Below the pieces are notes generated by a model. That model ran no database searches and was not told where the DNA came from. It saw nothing but the letters and a program-made list of their open reading frames with translations. This document shows positions 46,008-54,351 of a DNA stretch of 64,000 nucleotides, piece after piece. Both the position numbers and the translations under genes were made by a program. The stretch comes from JAIBDK01 sp965261915. Its GTDB lineage: Bacteria > Pseudomonadota > Gammaproteobacteria > Arenicellales > Poriferihabitantaceae. Every line of letters begins with the position of its first letter. Positions within the stretch are counted from its first letter, which is position 1. The stretch is taken from contig CBDHDW010000013.1 in assembly GCA_965261915.1 (NCBI GenBank), positions 1,922,001 to 1,986,000 of the forward strand, in the 5' to 3' direction.

Positions 46008-47987
46008 TTACAACAGCGGTGCAATAACCAGACTAACGATCGCCATGACATTAATCAGAATGTTCATGGCTGGACCGGCAGTGTCTTTGAACGGGTCGCC
46101 GACAGTATCACCGACAACAACCGCTGCATGAGTGTCTGTGCCTTTGCCGCCGAAATTACCTTTCTCAACGTGCTTTTTAGCGTTATCCCATGCGCCACCA
46201 GCGTTCGCCATCATCAGTGCCATCAGAACACAACCCAGCAATGCACCGGCTAACATGCCGCCAAGAGATGCTGCGCCTAAGCCCAAACCGATTACCGGCG
46301 GTGCGCAAACTGCGATAATGCCCGGGAGCATCATCCGCTTCAACGCCGCGCTAGTCGCAATGTCAATACATTTGGCACTGTCAGGATCGGCAGTACCTTC
46401 CATCAGACCGGGTATCTCTTTGAACTGACGACGAATCTCATTGATCATATCGAATGCAGCATCGCCTACAGCGGTCATTGTAATCGAAGATACCAGGAAT
46501 GGGATAGTGCCGCCGATGAACAGGCCAACCAGTACTTTTGGGTCATCCAGACGCAACTCGAAACCAGCGTTGTTTGCGCTAACCGTGGCGACGAATGCCG
46601 CGATAATGGCTAGCGCTGCCAGCGCTGCCGCACCAATCGCAAAACCTTTACCAATTGCAGCAGTGGTATTACCCAGCTCGTCGAGGCTATCAGTGATCTC
46701 GCGTACGTTTTCACCCATTTCACCCATTTCGGCGATACCGCCAGCGTTATCCGCAATCGGCCCGTAAGCGTCGATGGCCATGGTGATACCAACTGTGGCA
46801 AGCATCCCTACCGCAGCGATGCCGACGCCGTAAAGCCCAGCCAGATCGGTTGAAACGTAGACAATGGCGGCAATACACAGCATCGGAACAACAACCGATT
46901 GCATACCCACAGCCAAACCGGTAATCATGACAGTCGCTGGACCAGTTTCACCCGAAGCTGCGATTTTCATAACTGGAGTAGACGCAGTGTAGTATTCAGT
47001 AATCAAACCGATGATAACGCCACCCACCGCACCGCAAAGAACGGCAAACCAGATTGTGGCGGGCAGACCCATCGATTTAATCAGAAAGAAAGCGACAACC
47101 AGGAACAGAACTGGCGCTCCCAATGTCCCAGTACGCAGAGCCGCGGCGGGTGCCTTGGAAGACTGTGTTCGAACAACGAAGATCATGACGATGGATGACA
47201 ACAGTCCCAGTCCGGCTAGTGCCAGCGGCAGGAACATCATCGACTGCGCAACATCTGCACCAACTGTGCCCACCAAAGTCGCGGCGATGGCGATGGTTGC
47301 AATCATCGAACCACAATAGGATTCAAAAATGTCAGATCCCATACCGGCAACATCACCAACGTTATCACCAACGTTATCGGCGATAACGCCTGGGTTACGT
47401 GGATCATCTTCGGGAATACCCGCTTCAACTTTACCAACAAGATCAGCGCCGACGTCAGCCGCTTTGGTGAAGATACCCCCACCGATACGCGAGAATAGTG
47501 CAACCGTAGACGCACCCATACCGAAGCCTTCAAGGCTATGGGCATCGCCACCAAGATACCAGTACAAACCACCCAGACCGATCAGACCAAGAGAAGCCAC
47601 CGACAGACCCATAATCGAGCCGCCGAAGAACGCCACTGTCAACGCGCTGGATGCGCCCTCATTTTGTGCTGCGATTGCAGTACGGACATTGGCCTTGGTC
47701 GCCGAATACATACCGACCCAGCCGGCGACAGACGAAGACAGCGCGCCGACGATGACGGCGATACCAACGCTTGCACCTAAAAAGATGAAGGTCAGGACAA
47801 CCTGAGCAGCCAAAAACATAGTCAGAATCGTATATTCACGACGCATGAAGACCATTGCGCCTTCGTGAATCTGGTCACCAATCGCGGCAACCTTGTCGGT
47901 GCCGGCGGGATACTTGAGGATCATTTTGTACAGCACGAATGCCATTACCAGACCCAGCAGCCCTAAAATTACAGGTAAAGAAGTCAT
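46008..47987 (-). CDS. hppA: Membrane-bound pyrophosphatase, K+-dependent type
   Basis: A 659-residue integral protein with ~16 helices that couples PPi hydrolysis to cation pumping. The PPi site is in DVGADLVGKVEAGIPEDDPRN and NVGDNVGDVAGMGSDIFES. ELGNTTAAIGKGFAIG carries Ala in the GNTTAA motif, where K+-independent pumps have Lys, so this enzyme should need K+. H+ versus Na+ transport cannot be decided by eye. The neighbouring PPi-dependent phosphofructokinase could produce or consume its substrate. Confidence 0.93.
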   Translation of the reverse strand: MTSLPVILGLLGLVMAFVLYKMILKYPAGTDKVAAIGDQIHEGAMVFMRREYTILTMFLAAQVVLTFIFLGASVGIAVIVGALSSSVAGWVGMYSATKANVRTAIAAQNEGASSALTVAFFGGSIMGLSVASLGLIGLGGLYWYLGGDAHSLEGFGMGASTVALFSRIGGGIFTKAADVGADLVGKVEAGIPEDDPRNPGVIADNVGDNVGDVAGMGSDIFESYCGSMIATIAIAATLVGTVGADVAQSMMFLPLALAGLGLLSSIVMIFVVRTQSSKAPAAALRTGTLGAPVLFLVVAFFLIKSMGLPATIWFAVLCGAVGGVIIGLITEYYTASTPVMKIAASGETGPATVMITGLAVGMQSVVVPMLCIAAIVYVSTDLAGLYGVGIAAVGMLATVGITMAIDAYGPIADNAGGIAEMGEMGENVREITDSLDELGNTTAAIGKGFAIGAAALAALAIIAAFVATVSANNAGFELRLDDPKVLVGLFIGGTIPFLVSSITMTAVGDAAFDMINEIRRQFKEIPGLMEGTADPDSAKCIDIATSAALKRMMLPGIIAVCAPPVIGLGLGAASLGGMLAGALLGCVLMALMMANAGGAWDNAKKHVEKGNFGGKGTDTHAAVVVGDTVGDPFKDTAGPAMNILINVMAIVSLVIAPLL

Positions 47988-48099
47988 ATCTGTCTCAACT
48001 TAAAATTTGTGGGAAATGGACGCTAAAAAATTGGACGCGAACTATATCCGCGATAGCTTCGGATATCAACGCCCAATATACGGGCAAAAAACCTTATAT

Positions 48100-49062
48100 T
48101 CAGCCCGTATTGTGGCCATTTTTGACTCCTTTATCAGGCTTTCCATTAATTTTTTGCGTCTTCCGTGCCCTGGGATGCGCTTTTTCGTGAACTTTTGCCA
48201 AATGCTGAAAATCCAGATGGGTATATATCTGTGTTGTGGAGATGTCAGAATGCCCCAGCATTTCCTGAACCGCACGCAAATCACCACTGGATTCAAGTAC
48301 GTGACTGGCAAACGAGTGCCTCAACATATGCGGATGTAAATGTCTGCCCAAATCTTTCTCCTTGGCCCAGTGATTCAATCTGTATTGAATCCCGCGGACA
48401 CTGAGACGCTTTCCCAGATTATTCACAAACAAAGCAGGCTCTGCCGTTAATGCGATTTCACCGCGTCTTTCGATCCAGCTTTCCAGCGCCTGCTTTGCTT
48501 TACGACCCACTGGTACAATTCGCTGTTTATTGCCCTTTCCCAAAACCATAATTTCACCTTGCTGATAACCCAGCCCTTTGAGGTTCAACGAAGCCAATTC
48601 CGATAAGCGGATCCCGGAAGAATAAAATAATTCCAGCATCGCGTGATCTCGGACAGATATTACGGAACCATCGTGCTTAGCCAACAGGCTGCTCAATTCA
48701 TCAACGCTGAGGGTTTCCGGCAATTTTCGAGGTGATTTTGGTGCAGACACGCCGTGAAACGGGTTTATCTCTATTTTTTCCAGCTTAATCAGGTGTTCAA
48801 AAAACTGCCGACAGGCTGACAACATACGTTGAATACTTTTACCGGAAATGCCCTTTTGATGCAGTTTCGCCGGAAATGCCCGTGCAACCTTGTTGTTCAC
48901 TTCTGACCAACTGGTAATTTCACGTTGTTCAATAAATTCCACGAACTGAATTAAATCCCTTTGGTATGCTGCAATCGTATTTAACGAAAGACGCTGCTCT
49001 CTTTGCAGGTTCTCGATATAGCAATACAAGCAGGATGGGATGTTAGACGAATTCGACGGCAT
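48100..49062 (-). CDS. xerC: Tyrosine recombinase XerC
   Basis: A 320-residue site-specific recombinase resolving chromosome dimers at dif with XerD. The N-terminal core-binding domain includes LSLNTIAAYQRDLIQFVEFI. The catalytic residues are Arg in SSGIRLSEL, Lys in GKGNKQRIVPVG, HxxR in PHMLRHSFASH, His in LGHSDISTT and Tyr in QIYTHLDF. It overlaps DUF484 at 49062, the normal dapF-DUF484-xerC order of the class, although dapF is now 4 kb away. Confidence 0.93.
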   Translation of the reverse strand: MPSNSSNIPSCLYCYIENLQREQRLSLNTIAAYQRDLIQFVEFIEQREITSWSEVNNKVARAFPAKLHQKGISGKSIQRMLSACRQFFEHLIKLEKIEINPFHGVSAPKSPRKLPETLSVDELSSLLAKHDGSVISVRDHAMLELFYSSGIRLSELASLNLKGLGYQQGEIMVLGKGNKQRIVPVGRKAKQALESWIERRGEIALTAEPALFVNNLGKRLSVRGIQYRLNHWAKEKDLGRHLHPHMLRHSFASHVLESSGDLRAVQEMLGHSDISTTQIYTHLDFQHLAKVHEKAHPRARKTQKINGKPDKGVKNGHNTG

Positions 49063-49709
49063 CAGTTTTCACGGCTGGCCTGTATATAACTACCCACCAA
49101 CAGCCCTAATTTGTCCAGAAAATTAACGCCAACACCGGGCGCAAAGCGGTCTTCACTGGTCGATCCCAGTATCAGCACACCTTGAACATTGTCATCAAAC
49201 ATTAACGGAATAAACGCCATGGAGTTTATATCCGCCGCTTCATCGCGAAAAATATTTTTTAACAACGTCTGCGCAACGCGATCATCACAGACACTGCTTT
49301 TATGCGCAACACGCTGCCGAATCTCATGAAAGTTTTGATGACGATTTTCCCTATTTTCTTCGTCCATCACAAAAACCGACGCTTTGACGTTGAATTGCTT
49401 GATCAACAGTGTGCTCGCCATTTTCTGTGCTTCGATGCCGATCTTGCGCTCGCCGACCAATCGTACCGCAAATTCGAGAAAATCATCTTCCCGTTTTAGA
49501 TTATGTTTCGCACCGTCGACAATCAGATTTAATTTTGCGGTTTGCTCGCGTTGACGTTGGCGTAAAACTGCTAATTGCCGTGCAGCAAAAGGATCTGCGC
49601 CATTTGAACCCGCAATATTCAATTTCGCCAATTCATCTGCGTTGCTTGAGAAAAAATTCGGATTCTTTTTCAGGAATCGCAATACATCTTCGGTTGTGGT
49701 CATAAACAC
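49062..49709 (-). CDS. DUF484 family protein
   Basis: A 215-residue GAF-like protein always next to xerC in gammaproteobacteria. It starts MTTTEDVLRFLKKNPNFFS (second Met, 49703) and includes LAVLRQRQREQTAKLNLIV. The C-terminal FIPLMFDDNVQGVLILGSTSEDRF is GAF-fold-like. Function is not established. Its usual upstream neighbour dapF is separated by the accessory patch at 49.7-53.1 kb. Confidence 0.88.
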   Translation of the reverse strand: MFMTTTEDVLRFLKKNPNFFSSNADELAKLNIAGSNGADPFAARQLAVLRQRQREQTAKLNLIVDGAKHNLKREDDFLEFAVRLVGERKIGIEAQKMASTLLIKQFNVKASVFVMDEENRENRHQNFHEIRQRVAHKSSVCDDRVAQTLLKNIFRDEAADINSMAFIPLMFDDNVQGVLILGSTSEDRFAPGVGVNFLDKLGLLVGSYIQASREN

Positions 49710-49848
49710 CTGAATCCAGTTTCAGAAACGGCAATTATACCCCGATGCGGCGGCTTTTAAGCGAACCCGTGCGATTCGCAGGGTTGCTGCTGATTTCTGC
49801 GTCATCATGCAAGCGTTCAGCGCTGTGCTAAGATGAGTCTGAACTTCC

Positions 49849-49983
49849 ATGCTGGTTTTCTGGACTCTGCCTGCCAATCATTCCCGCTACCTGCATTGGC
49901 TGCGGGATGTTTTTACCGGAAACCTCGGGTTTTCATGGTCTGGCTTGAATGTTGCAGACACCATATCACCATTTTGCAAGTAA
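49849..49983 (+). pseudogene. Possible OppB/DppB-type permease fragment
   Basis: A 44-codon stretch reads PANHSRYLHWLRDVFTGNLG and then FSWSGLNVADTI. It resembles the LPGDP-proximal segment of oligopeptide permeases (QYxxWLxxxLxGDLGxS...PVxxxI). Nothing else of a transporter is present. It may be a remnant brought with the accessory patch; the resemblance is short and could be chance. The rest of 49710-50209 shows nothing I can support. Confidence 0.35.
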
Positions 49984-50221
49984 GACATATTGGAATACAA
50001 AGCGTACGGCCACTATCCCAAAAACAGAAAAACGAAGATCAAGCTGTTTTTATATACTTCTCATGGTGTTACTTGCCCAGACGACCAGGCTTAAAATCTA
50101 ATATTCGAGCATTTATATACGACACGTGTTGTAGAAGAAACTGTTAACCGCCAAAATGTTTGCATTAAACAGATAAACATGTTACTTTGTTACAACTTTA
50201 ATAGTTAATATGGTAAACGTT

Positions 50222-50744
50222 ATGAGTCCAGTAATCAGAATTCCAGAAAACATATATTCGCGCCTAGAGCAACACGCTAAAGGATTTGATACACCTGCAA
50301 AGGTAATAGAAACATTACTGGATTATTTTGAAGATCTTGATACAAAAGCATCGAATATGTCCCCGTCTAATGTTGCTGTAAAAAAGAGAGATACAACAAA
50401 ATATCTTTTTAAAAAAGCAGCAATATGGTAAAAGAAGGTTGGTATTAGCAGTTATCAAAGATTTTGTTGCTCACGATCCCAATACAACGTTTGAAAATTT
50501 AGAAAAAAAATTCCCAAAACACCTCCAAGGATCAATCGGAGTGTTTAATGAACTTAAATTTGTTCAAAAGAAATATGAAAACCAACTTGATAAAAGACAT
50601 TTTATGAAAGATATTATTAGATTAAAAGATTGCGATATTGTGGTGTGCACACAATGGGGCGTTGATAATATAAATATTTTTGTAGAGCAGGCAGATTGCA
50701 ATGGTTGCTCCATCTCGCGAATAAAAGAGCATTATTATGAGTAG
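50222..50744 (+). pseudogene. Ribbon-helix-helix-like N-terminus plus conserved domain, split at a poly-A run
   Basis: Frame 1 from ATG 50222 gives MSPVIRIPENIYSRLEQHAK, resembling CopG-type proteins, and ends shortly after the run TTTTTAAAAAAG near 50408-50419. With one base less the frame continues KKQQYGKRRLVLAVIKDFVA into KFPKHLQGSIGVF and CDIVVCTQWGVDNINIFVEQ. The two halves read as one protein of about 173 residues, so this is either a genuine frameshift, a slippage switch, or a homopolymer sequencing error. It overlaps the next gene by 8 bp. Confidence 0.65.
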
Positions 50745-51165
50745 AAAGCAATTTATAGAGTCTCAAGGTGCAACCTGTAAAAACTGGTACTGGAGTTGGT
50801 CATTCATTAACAAGCCTGAAAAGTTCATCATATTTGGAGCTTGGGATAAACACGAAGATGGTAATACCGCGCTAATTCTTAGCGAAGATTGGGCAATAAG
50901 TCGTAAAGGTAGAAAACAACCGGGTTACCCTCAATCACGAAAGCACATACGTTTAATTGAGGAAGAAGGATACCAACTTAAAACTTTCCCAATGGAATAT
51001 ATGGATGCAGATGAAACGGAAGGAGCATCTGCAAAAATTAAGGAGTTTACTCCAGAACTGACCAGCAAAGAACTAATCCGTATTGAAAACGGTTGGCACG
51101 CCTCTGACAAAACTATTGGGCCCCGATTACCTGAAGAGGTAGATCCAAAAGAAGTATTTAAATGA
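50737..51165 (+). CDS. Hypothetical protein, second gene of the accessory trio
   Basis: A 142-residue soluble protein that I cannot name. Conserved-looking parts are TCKNWYWSWSFINKPEKFII, AWDKHEDGNTALILSEDW and GYPQSRKHIRLIEEEGYQL. The tryptophan-rich opening and WSWSF...FGAW pattern suggest a small beta fold. It overlaps the preceding gene by 8 bp and the following one by 4 bp (ATGA), so the three are translationally coupled. Confidence 0.6.
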   Translation: MSRKQFIESQGATCKNWYWSWSFINKPEKFIIFGAWDKHEDGNTALILSEDWAISRKGRKQPGYPQSRKHIRLIEEEGYQLKTFPMEYMDADETEGASAKIKEFTPELTSKELIRIENGWHASDKTIGPRLPEEVDPKEVFK

Positions 51166-51602
51166 CAGAATTATTATTTGTATCAATTTTAATTAGTAGT
51201 GCCTTTTTATCTGCTTACTTATTGCGCTTTACGGAGGCAACACTATATTTAGGGAAGAAATTAAGCAGTGCTGACAGTAAAACTGGTTTTCAGGATGCTA
51301 TTACCCCTCCTTGGAAAACAAGACTCCATATATTTTCAATGATTCTTACTTTAGTTATTTTCGCCTATGGCATCTATCTCTATGGAGTCTTTATTGGATT
51401 GGGGTTAGGGGTATTCCGAATTATGTTAGTCGCCCTTATTAAGGTGATTGTTCTGCCTAATATTGATTCTTCCCATTATGAACAGCTCATATTCCGTTCA
51501 ATGACAAAAAGATATGCAGACTTTACTAAGAATAATGATTTGGTTAGAGCTGAAGTTATGAGCCAACTGCTTGAAAGATACACACACCACTTTGAAGACT
51601 AA
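51162..51602 (+). CDS. Small membrane protein, third gene of the accessory trio
   Basis: A 146-residue protein with hydrophobic segments at residues ~2-22 and ~54-96, the latter probably two helices around YGIYLYGVFIGLGLG. The C-terminal ~40 residues are charged and cytosolic or periplasmic. Not recognised. It starts inside the stop of the previous gene (ATGA). Its stop is 17 bp before the attC-like site, the position expected for the last gene of an integron cassette. Confidence 0.55.
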   Translation: MTELLFVSILISSAFLSAYLLRFTEATLYLGKKLSSADSKTGFQDAITPPWKTRLHIFSMILTLVIFAYGIYLYGVFIGLGLGVFRIMLVALIKVIVLPNIDSSHYEQLIFRSMTKRYADFTKNNDLVRAEVMSQLLERYTHHFED

Positions 51603-51619
51603 TACATTAAAAACGAAAG

Positions 51620-51682
51620 CGCATAACGCCAAATTCAGCGGCAGCGCGAGTAGCGCTGTCCGCTGGAATTTTTTGTTATGCG
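51620..51682 (+). other. attC-like integron recombination site
   Basis: Outer arms CGCATAAC at 51620-51627 and GTTATGCG at 51675-51682 are perfectly complementary. Inside, AAATTCAGCGG pairs with CCGCTGGAATTT, leaving one unpaired G on one side, and CAGCGC pairs with GCGCTG around a short loop. One-sided extrahelical bases inside an imperfect hairpin are typical of attC. The core GTTATGC deviates from the GTTRRRY consensus. No integrase gene lies in the window. Confidence 0.65.
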
Positions 51683-51759
51683 ATATCAACGAGAGTCTAC
51701 GAGTTGGCTATAACAACCAACACTTTTTTTTCATTTTTGAAATCAGGTAGGGAACAGTC

Positions 51760-52077
51760 ATGATTATAAGAATCATATTCTGTGTATTAGCAATATTACC
51801 TAGTGCCTGTCGAAGTTAAAGTGGACAGAACTCCCCTGGGTTTATTACTCTGGAAGAAGCAAGGCAAAAGGCGCTTGATTTTCAAAAAACCAGTTATCAA
51901 TCTCCTGATCCCAGCATATCCCGCATATTGGGTGTCATCCATGATCTTACTGATACTCAAGAAAAACTGAGGAAGCTTGGCGTTGTTAAAGAAAGCTGCC
52001 CAGAAAAGATTGATCGGATTTCACAATTTGAGGAAAGAGATTTCCAATCTGGAAAGTGGATACAATTCGAAAGCTGA
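51760..52077 (+). pseudogene. Possible small secreted/lipoprotein gene with an early stop
   Basis: An ATG at 51760 with GGTAGGGAA before it opens MIIRIIFCVLAILPSACRS, a signal-peptide-like start with a Cys, then TAA at 51817. The same frame continues for 85 codons (SPGFITLEEARQKALDFQ...) to 52075. An overlapping frame, 51977-52204, might be its true continuation after a shift. I see no family. Confidence is low that any product is made. Confidence 0.35.
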
Positions 52078-52197
52078 TATGTTTATTGGCGAGCGTCAAA
52101 AGTTATTTGCAGAGGGATATTATTCGGAGAGCCTAAATCTAACTTTACGTGGAATAGGCACCTTGGGTAGTATTGACACCAAACGAATAATCTCTAT

Positions 52198-52527
52198 ATG
52201 GTAAAAATAGTGTTTCGATTATCTTCAGTTGCAGATGAAGAAGCGGATGGCGTTAGAAAAGCCCTTGAAGATGCAGGGGTCTATTTTTATGAAACCTCGG
52301 CCGGTAAATTTGGTTGGTCACTACCCGCAATCTGGGTAAAGAACAATGAAGACTATGAACTGGCGCGCAACGTGATTGAAGAATTTCAGGATGCGTATAT
52401 CAAAACTGTGAAAGCTTCGCCTTCCTCTCGGTCACATACTTCGAAATGGAAAATTTACATTGCCATCATATTGAGCATAATCGTTTTGTACATTTTTAAC
52501 GCTTTCTGGATACATCGCTGGATTTAA
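52198..52527 (+). CDS. DUF6164-type protein with C-terminal anchor
   Basis: A 109-residue protein. The N-terminal domain reads MVKIVFRLSSVADEEADGVR and VYFYETSAGKFGWSLPAIWV, which matches the DUF6164 pattern (small alpha/beta domain, residues 1-65). Residues ~88-106 form one membrane helix. It would face the cytosol. Function is unknown. It is isolated, in the accessory patch. Confidence 0.6.
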   Translation: MVKIVFRLSSVADEEADGVRKALEDAGVYFYETSAGKFGWSLPAIWVKNNEDYELARNVIEEFQDAYIKTVKASPSSRSHTSKWKIYIAIILSIIVLYIFNAFWIHRWI

Positions 52528-52679
52528 AATAACGATCGATTTTCAATCAACGCTCCCTACCCAGCAGCTTCAAATCGTCGCAGGCTTTTTCGATCTGGGC
52601 GAGATTGAAACAATTTCTCGTTTGGCATGAGTCCAACAGAAATTGATTAGCCGACTTGATTATTCGATCATACAATTCA

Positions 52680-53091
52680 GATACAGACCGTAAAGATCTT
52701 TACAAGTTTGTCGTTGAACTGCAAAACTTCGAACGAAATATAGATTGAAAGTATTGCCGACGCATACATAGACGAAATGCCTTCAAAAAACACAACCTCG
52801 AATGGTGAAATTTTTATCGCCGGACACTGCGACATTAACATTGGATACGTTCAGATACCAAGTCGTGTTTCAACTGAAGAGTTGGAAGATGGTGATATTG
52901 AATTCGCCCTGATTTCAGATTTGCATGTTGCTCCAGATCATAGAGGGACCGGGGTCAGCAAACAGCTCCTAAACAGGGCAGAAACTTTTGCTGCCGAGCA
53001 GGGTGCAAGGTTTTTACGAATTTCAGTAATGGCAGCCAATACCATTGCTCGAAATGCTTACATCGCCACCCTGAATATCGATTACCACTAA
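52680..53091 (+). pseudogene. GNAT acetyltransferase remnant
   Basis: An N-terminal stretch DRKDLYKFVVELQNFERNID is followed by TGA, then another frame continues KNTTSNGEIFIAGHCD and LHVAPDHRGTGVSKQLLNRA, the acetyl-CoA motif A (RGTGVSKQL). It stops with ...NAYIATLNIDYH, lacking the last strand. Just upstream (52556-52680) out-of-frame traces such as FDLGEIETISRLA and HESNRN recall a phosphotransferase start. Both are decayed. Confidence 0.6.
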
Positions 53092-53129
53092 TACGGGCTG
53101 CCCTTCGATAGGCTTCCTTGGAAGCTTTG

Positions 53130-53966
53130 TCATAACTCAGGGATCTCAATCGTGCTTTCAAATACCCGATGAATCGAGCCGGTCAGAAAAACCTGTGAAT
53201 CATCGTTTGGCCATTCAACAGCGATAGAACCCCCAGGCAGCGTTACGACAACCTTCCGGTCCAGCATTTTTCGCCGAATCCCTGCTACCACTGCGGCACA
53301 TGCGCCAGAACCGCATCCCAAGGTTTCGCCTGCCCCCCTTTCAAAAACCCGTAAATTAAGTGCGGCTCTGCTAACGTAGTGTGCAAAACCAATATTCGCT
53401 TTTTTTGGAAAAATGGTATGACGCTCCATAATCGGCCCCAGACTTTCGACTGGCGCACTGGAAACATCATCCACCTCGATAACCGCATGAGGATTACCCA
53501 TTGAAACCGCCGCGAAATTCACCTTGTGTTTATCTACAGACAATTCGTAAACCAGTTGGGCCTGTTCGACATCCAGAGGGATCAACCTTGGTTCGACTAC
53601 TGGTCGCCCCATGCCAAGCGTTACGCTGCCATCTTCATTTACAATCAATTCCATTTGCGTGGTCTCGGTTGTAACGGCAATCCTTTTAGAACCGGTCAAG
53701 CCCTGCTCTGTCAAATAACCTGCAAAGCAGCGCGCGCCGTTGCCGCACTGTCCGACCTCGCTACCATCACAATTGAAAATTCGCATACGAAATCCGTCAG
53801 CACCAGCCAATGCTTCCGCCAGTATAATTTGATCGCAACCAATCCCAAATCGACGGTCAGCAATAAATCTGGCGATTTGCGGGGTAATTCTGATATCCTC
53901 CGCGACTCCATTGAGCATGACAAAATCATTACCCAGTGATTGCATTTTCGTAAAACTGTACTGCAT
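53130..53966 (-). CDS. dapF: Diaminopimelate epimerase
   Basis: A 278-residue enzyme that converts LL- to meso-diaminopimelate for lysine and peptidoglycan. It starts MQYSFTKMQSLGNDFVMLNG. The two catalytic cysteines lie in NCDGSEVGQCGNGARCFAGY and GAGETLGCGSGACAAVVAG. Length is normal. lysA, often upstream, is absent here, and the usual downstream DUF484-xerC pair lies beyond the accessory patch. Confidence 0.95.
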   Translation of the reverse strand: MQYSFTKMQSLGNDFVMLNGVAEDIRITPQIARFIADRRFGIGCDQIILAEALAGADGFRMRIFNCDGSEVGQCGNGARCFAGYLTEQGLTGSKRIAVTTETTQMELIVNEDGSVTLGMGRPVVEPRLIPLDVEQAQLVYELSVDKHKVNFAAVSMGNPHAVIEVDDVSSAPVESLGPIMERHTIFPKKANIGFAHYVSRAALNLRVFERGAGETLGCGSGACAAVVAGIRRKMLDRKVVVTLPGGSIAVEWPNDDSQVFLTGSIHRVFESTIEIPEL

Positions 53967-54080
53967 ATTTTCTCAGTTGAGCGTATTTAAAATCATCTGA
54001 CCTAATTCGGGCGCAATAGCCCTTTTCGATACTCCCATCATTTCGCCAATTGTAATCCTTATTGTTATCGGAGAAACCCC

Positions 54081-54329
54081 TTGGTAGCACTTCGTCGCCT
54101 TAAACCTGCTTTCGCCAAAATCAAATCCATGTCGGTTTATTATAGATTGACTCTAGGGGTTTTACTGCTTTTGGGCGGCATATTGGGGGCTTTACCGGTG
54201 CTTGGCTTCTGGATGATCCCTTTAGGATTGATGGTTTTGTCCATCGATTTTCGCTGGGCCCGGAAAGGCCACTTATCGATTGTTTCGTGGCTACGAAAAT
54301 GGCGTGATCGTCACAAACTAAAAAAGTAA
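54081..54329 (+). CDS. Small membrane protein (PGPGW-like)
   Basis: An 82-residue protein starting at TTG 54081, or 66 residues from the ATG at 54129. One hairpin of hydrophobic segments, RLTLGVLLLLGGILGALPVL and GFWMIPLGLMVLSIDF, is followed by a basic tail WARKGH...WRDRHKLKK. The pattern resembles small PGPGW-type proteins. It is divergent from dapF and convergent with ctpA. Confidence 0.6.
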   Translation: MVALRRLKPAFAKIKSMSVYYRLTLGVLLLLGGILGALPVLGFWMIPLGLMVLSIDFRWARKGHLSIVSWLRKWRDRHKLKK

Positions 54330-54351
54330 GTCTGTAAAAAACTGATCGCAT

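Noticed and set aside
48074..48112. Strong terminator between hppA and xerC
   Set aside because: ACGGGC/GCCCGT pair only with a bulge and a 17-base loop, and no T-run follows the stem on either strand.
50405..50425. Programmed -1 ribosomal frameshift at TTTTTAAAAAAG
   Set aside because: The downstream frame is +1 relative to the upstream one, which standard -1 slippage would not reach. Homopolymer indel is simpler.
51977..52204. Separate 75-residue gene
   Set aside because: It has no ATG start or clear ribosome-binding site and overlaps another frame. It is more likely a continuation of the broken 51760 gene or chance.
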